Shown here one piece after another: positions 1 through 6,589 of a stretch of 35,766 nt of DNA. The stretch spans positions 1-35,766 of the forward strand of contig DATLQU010000048.1 of assembly GCA_035535015.1 (NCBI GenBank). The letters are read 5' to 3'. The position numbers and the translations under genes are program-made. The notes below the pieces were generated by a model that was given only the letters and a program-made list of their open reading frames with translations, had not been told where the DNA came from and searched no databases. The stretch is from Palsa-661 sp035535015. Lineage in GTDB: Bacteria > Actinomycetota > Acidimicrobiia > Acidimicrobiales > UBA8190. Numbering within the stretch: the first letter of the stretch is position 1; the number at the start of each line of letters is the position of its first letter.

Positions 1-912
1 GGGAACGATCCGCCCGAGCTCGGGAGCCCCTTCTCGGCGCCCCGTCGACGGCCGCGGTGGTGGGCCTACGTGGTGGCACCGGCGGTGGCCGGGGTGATCG
101 CCGCCGGAGTGTTGACCCGACCCAAGATCGGAGAGCCGAAGATCGGTCTGGTGGTGGCCGGCGCGGTGCTCTTGATCCTGCTGGTCCGGCACCTCCGTTG
201 GCTGGTCTCACTGCCCGCCATCGGCCTGGTGGCGGCGACGGCCGACTACACGGTCAAACACCAGTCTCTCTTCCACTTCCCCGCCGGCGGCTGGCCGATC
301 AACTTCGAACCGGCCAGCGAATTGGCCTGGGGTGCCGTCGTCCTGTTGGCCGTCGACGCCATCATCGAGATGGCCCGCGGCGGCACCCGGGTCGCGCCTC
401 CAACGCCGGACGCCGAGCTGACCGATTCCTCATCGCCCGATCCGGTCGTTCTGGCCGATCCGTTTACCGGCGTTGCATCCGCCGACCCTGCCGAAACCGA
501 TGTCGGTACGGTCGACGACATGTCTTGCGGTGACTCCGCCGTTTCTCCCGATGGCGGCGACAACCGCGACGGGGGAGCCGGCGACCCCAGCGCTGTGGAC
601 GTCTCGACGGAATCGACCCTCGAGCCTCCCCTGCCGGAACAGCCTGATCCGGATTCGACGTCTCATGCCGATTCGACGGTGGACGAGACGGTTTCCAACG
701 AAGTTGAGGGCGCGGAGCTGCTATCTGACCCGGCCGCCACCGACGAACCAGGGTCCGACGTGCCCGCCTCCGATCAGACCGCGGCTGATGAGGCCGGAAC
801 TCAGGACGAAGCACCAGAGGGATCCGCCGATAATGCCGTGGACGGTGCTCAGCAGGGGTCCGGACTGACTGATACACCCCCCGGGCAAGCTCCCGAGGAT
901 GAACAGCAATGA
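1..912 (+). CDS. membrane protein with acidic C-terminal tail (5'-partial)
   Basis: The frame is open from base 1, so the gene begins upstream of the window; a GTG at 70 is only an internal candidate. The visible 303 residues start with a basic stretch (RRRPRWW, about 15-21). Four hydrophobic segments follow at about 25-39, 48-62, 67-81 and 108-123. The remaining ~170 residues are strongly acidic and rich in D, E, S, P and T, with no predicted structure; this tail probably faces the cytoplasm or cell wall. I do not recognise a family. The stop TGA at 910-912 overlaps the next ORF by 14 bp, which suggests cotranscription. That the protein is membrane-bound is read from the sequence; its role is unknown. 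Confidence 0.7.
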   Translation, partial: GNDPPELGSPFSAPRRRPRWWAYVVAPAVAGVIAAGVLTRPKIGEPKIGLVVAGAVLLILLVRHLRWLVSLPAIGLVAATADYTVKHQSLFHFPAGGWPINFEPASELAWGAVVLLAVDAIIEMARGGTRVAPPTPDAELTDSSSPDPVVLADPFTGVASADPAETDVGTVDDMSCGDSAVSPDGGDNRDGGAGDPSAVDVSTESTLEPPLPEQPDPDSTSHADSTVDETVSNEVEGAELLSDPAATDEPGSDVPASDQTAADEAGTQDEAPEGSADNAVDGAQQGSGLTDTPPGQAPEDEQQ

Positions 913-1084
913 CCGGCTCGTAGGGCTGAACGACTGCACGAATTGGTTTTCCGGACTTGTGGCCACTCTGGATCCCGACGCCCTGACGGCATCGGAACGA
1001 GCGGAACTCTACGAAGTCTTCGTCGCCGTCGGGAACCTGGGAAAGGCAGGACGGCTGATGATGGAGAAGGTCTTGGCCAGATAG
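899..1084 (+). CDS. small DUF222-like protein or N-terminal fragment of a 13E12-type gene
   Basis: A 61-residue ORF whose ATG lies 14 bp inside the preceding gene, after CCCGAGG. The segment LDPDALTASERAELYEVF followed by AVGNLGKAGRLM resembles the start of actinobacterial DUF222 proteins: an acidic 'LDP..LT..E' stretch, then an amphipathic helix ending in small residues and basic ones. The complete DUF222/HNH protein on the minus strand ending at 15762 has the same pattern near its N-terminus (VDAGKVFAAFLEIERAAVAGKTMFA, broken at VDAGKVFAAF / LEIERAAVAGKTMFA). Here the protein stops just where the rest of DUF222 should continue and no HNH domain follows. It is either a decayed gene or a stand-alone small protein. 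The similarity is judged by eye. Confidence 0.5.
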   Translation: MNSNDRLVGLNDCTNWFSGLVATLDPDALTASERAELYEVFVAVGNLGKAGRLMMEKVLAR

Positions 1085-1161
1085 CTCACCTGTTTTCTGC
1101 CCGGACGGCGAGGGGCACCTTCGGAGAGCTGCGGTCGGGACGCTGACGTAGCCTGATCGCG

Positions 1162-3333
1162 GTGCCCTTCCGTCGCTGGAGCTCCTGGGCCGCCGTGGGG
1201 ATGGTGGTCCTTCTCACCGCGGCCAGTGCCCTCTGGTCCGTGGCCCGATCACCAAGGCCCGTCCCCCGAGAGGCCAGCCGCGTTCTCCGGGCCCGGCCGG
1301 CCACGGCTACGACCACGACCCTGCCGATTCCCGAATCCTCGACGACAACTCAGCCAGGTCCTCCGCCCACTTTCGGGGTCGCCGCCTCGACATGGAAGGT
1401 CAGCAGCACCTCCCCGGCCGTTCCGGGGGTCAGCCAGATCTCCTGTCCCTCTCTCACCATCTGTTACGCCGCCGGTACCAACAGCTCGGCCGCCGGCGAC
1501 ATCCTGGCCACCACGGACGGGGGCGCCGTCTGGAGCTCCGACAGCCTGCCTCCGACGACAGGCGGGGTGACCGGCATCTCCTGTCCGACGCCAGAGATCT
1601 GTTTCGCCACGGAGGACGACGCCGTCCTGCACAGTTCCGACTCGGGAGGAAGCTGGACGGACCAGAAGGTTCCCCCGGGCTCCGTCGCGCTCGACGCCGT
1701 CGCCTGTCCGTCGACGACCGTCTGCTACGTCGTCGGACTGAGCAGCTCCGAAGGAGCCACCATTCTCGGCACCACTGACGCCGGAGCCACCTGGACGACC
1801 CTGGGCGTTTCTTCCGAGTTCGCCGGTGCCGGCCAGACCACCGAGTTGACTGCCATCGCCTGTCCCTCGACGACTGTTTGCTACACCATCAACGGTCAGG
1901 CCGATTATTTCGCCACCACTGATGCCGGCCGCAGCTGGAAGGGTCTCACCGGTCTGGCCGCCGGAGGGTACGGCACGGCCATCGCCTGTCCCTCGACAAC
2001 TTTTTGCCTGACCGTCGGAGAGTCGGGCATCGTGGCCACTACCGACGCCGGTGCCAGCTGGGTCCGCCAGACCGTGCCCCTCCCCACCGGCGGCTCCGGG
2101 GCCGGATTGTCGGCCGTTGCCTGTCCGACGACAAGCACCTGCTACGCCACCGAGGCCATCGGCATGAATGACCAGGACGGGGGCGGGGAGATCATCGCCA
2201 CCACCGACTCCGGCAACAGCTGGCACATCACCGACGACACCCCCTGGTACGGCGGCCTCTCCAGCATCGCCTGTCCGTCGACCACGAGCTGCTTCGCCGG
2301 CGATAACAACACGCCGACCTTCGGAGATCTGGCCGGCGCCATCGTCGCCACCCGGAACGCCGGCTCCAGCTGGCAGACCCAGTCCCTGCCCGCCGGCGTG
2401 GGCCCGCTGCCTGCCTTGGCCTGTCCATCGGCCACCACCTGCTATGCCACCACCGGAGCCGCCCTTCTCGCCACCGCCGACGCCGGCGTCAGCTGGCAGA
2501 CCCAGTCCCTGCCCGCCGGAACGACGTCGTCTTCCGCACTCGCCTGCCCGGCGGTGACGACCTGTCTTCTCATCGCCACCACCCTGGCCCACACCAACAC
2601 CGAGATCTTGGCCACCACCAACGCAGGAGCCGCCTGGCGCGTTCTCACCGTCCTACCCAACGACGAAAACCCGTCGGCTCTGGCCTGTCTTTCCCCGACC
2701 ACCTGCTTCGCCCTCGGCAGCGACATCCTCGCCACCACGGACGGGGGGACCACCTGGAACCCCCGGCCTCTCCCGGCCGGGGAGAACGATCTCTACGGCA
2801 TGGTCTGTCCGTCGACGACGATCTGCTTCGGCATCGGCCTCGGTGGCGTCATCACCACTACCGACGGGGGGACCACCTGGCGCCAGGAGCCCGCTCTTCC
2901 CATGGGCCTGGACGCCGACCTCACCGGCATCTCCTGCACCTCGCCGACTTCCTGTCTCGTGGTGGCCGAGAACTCCAACTGCCATGGCGGCAGCGGGCCC
3001 TGCTTCCCGGGAACGGACGCGGCCGCCTCGACCCGAGACGCCGGTGCCACATGGACCGGTGACCGCATCCCACCCAACATCAGCCTGACCGGCGTCGCCT
3101 GCCCCTCAGCAACGTCATGTCTGGCCGTCACCTTCGACGCCGACGCCAACGACTATCGCGGTGGCGCCCCCGGCAGCATTCTCACCACCACCGATCGGGG
3201 GACCAGCTGGAGCACGGAGGCCGTCCCTCCGGGCACCGGACAATTGAACGCTCTGGCCTGTCCGACGCCGACCATCTGTTACGCCGCCGGCGAGGGTCTC
3301 GGTGCCACCGGCGGTCTGATCCTGAAGAACTGA
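1162..3333 (+). CDS. secreted or membrane-anchored beta-propeller protein with 14 Cys-paired repeats
   Basis: A 723-residue protein starting at GTG 1162; an in-frame ATG at 1201 is an alternative. Residues 8-27 are a signal or anchor segment and about 45-65 a Thr/Pro linker. The rest is an array of ~40-residue units. Each has a strand with [SAV]C-x5-C (for example ACPSTTVCY) and most end with a turn of the type ATTDAGxSW. I count 14 cysteine-pair motifs and 13 TxDxGxxW turns. The turn matches the Asp-box/BNR and Ycf48-like propeller signature. Two cysteines per unit suggest one disulfide per blade after export, which is inference. The fold (one or two propellers) fits extracellular binding rather than an evident enzyme: I see no sialidase catalytic set. 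The ligand is unknown. Confidence 0.8.
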   Translation: MPFRRWSSWAAVGMVVLLTAASALWSVARSPRPVPREASRVLRARPATATTTTLPIPESSTTTQPGPPPTFGVAASTWKVSSTSPAVPGVSQISCPSLTICYAAGTNSSAAGDILATTDGGAVWSSDSLPPTTGGVTGISCPTPEICFATEDDAVLHSSDSGGSWTDQKVPPGSVALDAVACPSTTVCYVVGLSSSEGATILGTTDAGATWTTLGVSSEFAGAGQTTELTAIACPSTTVCYTINGQADYFATTDAGRSWKGLTGLAAGGYGTAIACPSTTFCLTVGESGIVATTDAGASWVRQTVPLPTGGSGAGLSAVACPTTSTCYATEAIGMNDQDGGGEIIATTDSGNSWHITDDTPWYGGLSSIACPSTTSCFAGDNNTPTFGDLAGAIVATRNAGSSWQTQSLPAGVGPLPALACPSATTCYATTGAALLATADAGVSWQTQSLPAGTTSSSALACPAVTTCLLIATTLAHTNTEILATTNAGAAWRVLTVLPNDENPSALACLSPTTCFALGSDILATTDGGTTWNPRPLPAGENDLYGMVCPSTTICFGIGLGGVITTTDGGTTWRQEPALPMGLDADLTGISCTSPTSCLVVAENSNCHGGSGPCFPGTDAAASTRDAGATWTGDRIPPNISLTGVACPSATSCLAVTFDADANDYRGGAPGSILTTTDRGTSWSTEAVPPGTGQLNALACPTPTICYAAGEGLGATGGLILKN
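2368..2519 (+). repeat. recently duplicated propeller blade (29-bp identical segments)
   Basis: An identical 29-bp stretch beginning AGCTGGCAGACC occurs at 2368-2396 and 2491-2519, 123 bp (41 codons) apart. It encodes SWQTQSLPAG in both copies. Other blades differ in codon use, so this pair looks like the youngest duplication, or a gene-conversion tract, in the array. Confidence 0.8.
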
Positions 3334-3362
3334 AGACCTGAAGACCTGAAGACCTGAAGAAG
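3331..3362 (+). repeat. 8-bp tandem repeat that starts on a stop codon
   Basis: TGAAGACC is repeated three times from 3331, followed by TGAAGAAG. The first TGA is the stop codon of the propeller gene. The array fills most of the gap to the convergent GntR gene. Because the period is 8, the reiterated TGA falls in all three frames. Confidence 0.85.
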
Positions 3363-3382
3363 AGGCCCCGGAGAAGGTGGAT

Positions 3383-3733
3383 TCACGGGAGGCCCTCGAT
3401 CATCCGGACCAATTCGTCGCGCTTGTAGCCATGTCGGCGCGCCAGGCGGACCAGATCTCGGGCCATGGCGGTCACCGCCGACCGTTCGGGTGCGTTGCTC
3501 GAGACGGTGATCCCCCGTCCCCGGCGAAAGTCGAGAAGACCCTCCTCCCGCAGGGCCCGAAGGGCGCGCAACACCGTATTGGCGTTCACGCCGAGGACGG
3601 CGGCCAGGTCCCGGGCCGGGGGAAGCCGCTCTCCCGGCCCGACCTCCCCGTCGGCGATGGCCCTCCGTATCTCTCCGGCCACCTGCTCGTAGAGATAGGT
3701 CGGTTCCTTCAGGTCCACCTCGACACGACGCAT
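3383..3733 (-). CDS. GntR-family transcriptional regulator, YtrA-like
   Basis: A 116-residue protein. I start it at the ATG complementary to 3731-3733, because the GntR pattern begins at once (residues 11-30: PTYLYEQVAGEIRRAIADGE); longer upstream frames only add low-complexity sequence. The winged helix covers about 11-78 and shows the family hallmarks GERLPPARDLAAVLGVNANTV, here at 35-53. The recognition helix region is 50-62. The C-terminal tail is only ~38 residues, too short for FadR/HutC effector domains, which places it with the YtrA subfamily. Members usually repress a neighbouring operon, often an ABC transporter; here the divergent gene is a membrane-anchored propeller protein. Its start codon lies inside a perfect palindrome, so autoregulation is likely. 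Confidence 0.85.
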   Translation of the reverse strand: MRRVEVDLKEPTYLYEQVAGEIRRAIADGEVGPGERLPPARDLAAVLGVNANTVLRALRALREEGLLDFRRGRGITVSSNAPERSAVTAMARDLVRLARRHGYKRDELVRMIEGLP

Positions 3734-3757
3734 GGTGCTGCTTATACTAGCACCATG
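3731..3757. promoter_or_regulatory. palindromic operator containing both divergent start codons
   Basis: CATGGTGCT (3731-3739) and AGCACCATG (3749-3757) are perfect inverted arms around a 9-bp spacer. The left CAT is the complement of the GntR start codon and the right ATG starts the propeller gene. The spacer holds TATACT (3743-3748), six bases before ATG 3755, which matches an actinobacterial -10 box for a leaderless transcript. The opposite strand has TAGTAT 10 bp before the GntR ATG. A dimeric GntR repressor on this site would cover both promoters and both starts. Binding itself is inferred. Confidence 0.75.
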
Positions 3758-5083
3758 GTGATCACGGGAACGCCCTCGGCCCCGCCGGGGAGCGAGCATT
3801 TTGCGCCCGCGCCCCCGTCAACCGCCGACGCCGGGCCCGCGACTCAGGCCCTGATCAAGGAAGCCCGGCGGCGGCACCGCCGTCGGCTGGCCGCCATCTC
3901 CGTCGGTCTTCTGGTTCTGGCCCTGGTGGCCGGCCTGGGGGTCGGCGTCCTTTCCCGGCACGCCGGCCGCACTCCCTCACCGCGGGCAGGGACTCCCAGC
4001 CAGACCGGCGTCTTCTCCCGCCCCACCGACGACGTCCTTCTCTTCGCCGACGGCCTGGGTCTCGATCTCGACCACCGGGTGGCCGGACGCCAACCGATCG
4101 CCGGCCAGCACAGCGGAGACCAGCGTTGGGACATCGTCCGGGCCGGCAACGCCGTCGTCGTCGGTTGGGGCGAGGTCTGGGCCACGGCCATCGCCTCCGG
4201 CACGGCCCGCCGTCTCGGCCCCGTCGTCACCTTCGTCCCCGCGGCCGAGCCCAAGGCCGTCTGGCTGATCGACTATCCGGGCGGCCGGATCGGCGAGGGC
4301 ACGCCGACGCTGCGTGAAGTGACCACGACGGGAAGGACTTTGCATCTCCAGCTCGGCCCGCCGCCCTCGGAAGGCGTTCCCGCTGTCGGCATCCCCGGCG
4401 GTCTCGCCTTCGAAACCGATTCCGGGGTGGCGCTCTGGAATGTCGCCGCCCATCGTTTCACCCGCCGTCTGGGCACCGGCCCCGGTTACGTCGGCGACGC
4501 CGCCGGCGACACCCTGGCCTGGTGCCAGTCGGACTGCACCACCCTGCAGCTGACCGACCTCTCCACCCGCCAGGGCCGGGACCGGGCCTTCAGCTCATCT
4601 CGGATCGGTGGGTATTTCGAATCGTCTTCGCTCCGGCTGAGCCCCGACGGACGCTATGCGGCGGTCCTCGTCACCCGCTCCGGCCTGGGCACCGCCGGTC
4701 AGATGGCCACCCTCGAACTTCTCGACCACCGGACGGGCCGGACCAGCGTCGTTCGCCGCGGGGTGTCGGCCTGGTCGACAATGGCCTGGAGCACCGACGG
4801 ACGCACCCTCTTCTTCGCCTCCGACACCGGCCTCGGCTACGGTCGCACCCGTTCTGCGGAGACCGCTCCCACGGGGACCGGCATGACCCTCGGCCAATTC
4901 CAACCGCTCACCGGTCGGACGGCCACCGCCCATGTCCCCATGACCAACGCCGAGCAATTCGTCGTTCTCGAGAGATCGCAGGCCGGCTCGTTCCTCTCCT
5001 CGATCCACCGAACCCGAACCTGCTCGTCGATCGCCATCACCCCGGGAGTCCCCAGTCCTCCCTGTGGATCGGTGAGCTTCTAG
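3755..5083 (+). CDS. membrane-anchored protein with extracytoplasmic propeller-like domain
   Basis: A 442-residue protein from ATG 3755. The frame stays open ~380 bp further upstream, but that part is antisense to the GntR gene and I reject it. A Pro/Ala-rich head with a basic helix (RRRHRRR, about 38-44) precedes one membrane segment (about 45-67). The rest is extracytoplasmic. Late in the chain, LRLSPDGRYAAVLV and MAWSTDGRTLFFAS resemble the PD40/TolB-like blades of WD40-type propellers, so the domain probably has six or seven blades. Transcription is probably leaderless from TATACT 3743-3748. The shared operator implies control by the divergent GntR protein. The substrate or partner is unknown. 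Confidence 0.75.
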   Translation: MVITGTPSAPPGSEHFAPAPPSTADAGPATQALIKEARRRHRRRLAAISVGLLVLALVAGLGVGVLSRHAGRTPSPRAGTPSQTGVFSRPTDDVLLFADGLGLDLDHRVAGRQPIAGQHSGDQRWDIVRAGNAVVVGWGEVWATAIASGTARRLGPVVTFVPAAEPKAVWLIDYPGGRIGEGTPTLREVTTTGRTLHLQLGPPPSEGVPAVGIPGGLAFETDSGVALWNVAAHRFTRRLGTGPGYVGDAAGDTLAWCQSDCTTLQLTDLSTRQGRDRAFSSSRIGGYFESSSLRLSPDGRYAAVLVTRSGLGTAGQMATLELLDHRTGRTSVVRRGVSAWSTMAWSTDGRTLFFASDTGLGYGRTRSAETAPTGTGMTLGQFQPLTGRTATAHVPMTNAEQFVVLERSQAGSFLSSIHRTRTCSSIAITPGVPSPPCGSVSF

Positions 5084-5111
5084 AGACCGAGTCGCAGTCG
5101 ACGCGGTTGAC

Positions 5112-5194
5112 GCGGTTGACCAGCTTCTCGCGTCGCGGTTGACCAGCTTCTCGCGTCGCGGTTGATCAGCCTCTCGAGTCGCGGTTGATCTCGG
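5112..5194. repeat. 23-bp tandem repeats over a convergent gene end
   Basis: Three units of 23 bp start at 5112, 5135 and 5158 (GCGGTTGACCAGCTTCTCG type), followed by a partial fourth. The glycosyltransferase stop (TCA at 5166-5168 on this strand) lies in the third unit. Read on the minus strand, the array repeats the terminal codons of that gene (NRDSRG-stop), with TGA changed to TGG in the two distal copies. It therefore looks like tandem duplication of the gene's own 3' end. Confidence 0.85.
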
Positions 5195-6326
5195 CTTCGG
5201 CGACCAGGGCCTCGAGGGTGCCCGCCGCCGTGGCCTCCCAGGTCAGCCGTCCGGCATGCTCCTGCGCCGCCCGACCGAGACGTCGGCGCATCGGCTCATC
5301 AGCCAAGACCCGCTCGAGCTCCCGGCCGAATTGGTCGGGTCGGTCGACCAGGACACCCGTCAGGCCATCCTCGACGGCATCGCTGTGACCAGCGATCCGG
5401 CTCACCACCGCCGGTGTCCCGCAGGCGGCCGCCTCGGTGATCGTCATCCCCCAGCCCTCGCGCTGGGACATCGAGACCAGGACCCACGCCTGCCGGTAGG
5501 CGTCGCGGAGCTCGTCGTCGGACATCCGGCCGACCAACTCGATCCAGCCGCTCGACCCCGCCGCCCGGATCCTCTCTTCGAGGCGCGGTCGTTCGTAGCC
5601 CTCGCCCACGATCTTTGCCCGCAGACCGGGAATCCCCTTTTTCACCGAGACCAGCTCGTCGATCAACAGGTCGAAGCGCTTCACCGGCACCAGCCGGCCC
5701 ACCGCCACCACCAGCGGCTCGGCCGACCGGGTCGATCCCGGGGTGAACCGGGGATCGACACCCGGGGCCACCACGCTGACGTTCTCCCTCGGCAGCCGCA
5801 GCATGGAGACGATCTCGTCGCGTGACGACGACGACAAGGTGACGATTCGGCTGTGCCGGTAGAACGGCGGGGCCAGCCTCCGCTCGACGAAGGCGCCGAC
5901 CGGGGCGAGCCGACGGGACATCACCATCTGCCACATCTCGGCGTGCACGTGGTGGAGGAAGACGATCTTCGGACAGCGCTCCCAGACCGGCGAGAAGAAG
6001 GGCATCCCGTTCCAGATCTCCACCAAGCCGTCGGGCCGGCCCCGCCGGCCGACGAAGCCACTCAAGGCGCTGCGCGGGAAGACCCCGTAACGACCGGACT
6101 TCCGCACCACCCGGTAGCCGTCGCGTCGGGTGAACGGCGCATGTCCTTCCGCGCTCGACGTCCGCATGGTCACGTCGATCCCGGCCCCGGCCCAGAGCGC
6201 GGCGATCTTGTGTGCGTGCAACTCCGAACCCCCCGCTTCGGGGTCGTCCAGATCCCGCCAGGCCAACAGATGCACCCGGTGCAGCCCCACTTTCCCGGCG
6301 GCCGTCACCGCGGCATCGAGCCGCAT
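5166..6326 (-). CDS. GT4-family glycosyltransferase
   Basis: A 386-residue retaining glycosyltransferase of the GT-B fold. The start ATG at 6326 is chosen because recognisable sequence begins there (VHLLAWRDLDDPEAGGSELHAHK, broken here as VHLLAWRDL / DDPEAGGSELHAHK, about 18-40, the N-terminal sugar-acceptor half). The frame remains open upstream through low-complexity D/E/S-rich sequence, so a longer N-terminus is possible. Donor-half motifs are VAVGRLVPVKRFDLLID (207-223) and the EX7E motif EGWGMTITE (E290, E298). It transfers a nucleotide-activated sugar to a lipid-linked or polysaccharide acceptor in the cytoplasm. The adjoining flippase and membrane mannosyltransferase point to surface glycan assembly. 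Exact sugar and linkage cannot be read. Confidence 0.85.
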   Translation of the reverse strand: MRLDAAVTAAGKVGLHRVHLLAWRDLDDPEAGGSELHAHKIAALWAGAGIDVTMRTSSAEGHAPFTRRDGYRVVRKSGRYGVFPRSALSGFVGRRGRPDGLVEIWNGMPFFSPVWERCPKIVFLHHVHAEMWQMVMSRRLAPVGAFVERRLAPPFYRHSRIVTLSSSSRDEIVSMLRLPRENVSVVAPGVDPRFTPGSTRSAEPLVVAVGRLVPVKRFDLLIDELVSVKKGIPGLRAKIVGEGYERPRLEERIRAAGSSGWIELVGRMSDDELRDAYRQAWVLVSMSQREGWGMTITEAAACGTPAVVSRIAGHSDAVEDGLTGVLVDRPDQFGRELERVLADEPMRRRLGRAAQEHAGRLTWEATAAGTLEALVAEAEINRDSRG

Positions 6327-6589
6327 CCTCGTCGCCAATCCGGGACCCTCCGATCCGACCTCTTCCCCAAGGACTTCACGGACATCACGGACTTCGCCGC
6401 TGTCGCTGTCTTCCCGGATGTCGCTGCCTTCGTGGCCATCGCTGGCTTGGCGGCTGTCAGGGACTTCTCGGCCTGCGGGGTCTTGGTCGACGAGGCCCGT
6501 AGGTACGGCCCCGGTGATGGTCACTCGCCTCGACTCGCCGTCCGTCACGTCCCATGCTCCCAGGTCAGCCTGGTCCCACGGTATCTCGA
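6327..6589. other. gap with degenerate short repeats between flippase and glycosyltransferase
   Basis: The 263 bp between the flippase stop and the chosen glycosyltransferase start hold imperfect reiterations (GGACTTC, GGACATC, GGATGTC and the like, about 6370-6470). The glycosyltransferase frame is open through it and would encode a hydrophilic, charged stretch (GHEGSDIREDSDSGEVRD). It is either an N-terminal extension or a non-coding repeat spacer. Confidence 0.5.

Noticed and set aside
3377..3754. N-terminal 126 codons of the long frame ending at 5083
   Set aside because: They are antisense to the GntR gene; ATG 3755 with its leaderless -10 box gives a sensible membrane-protein start.
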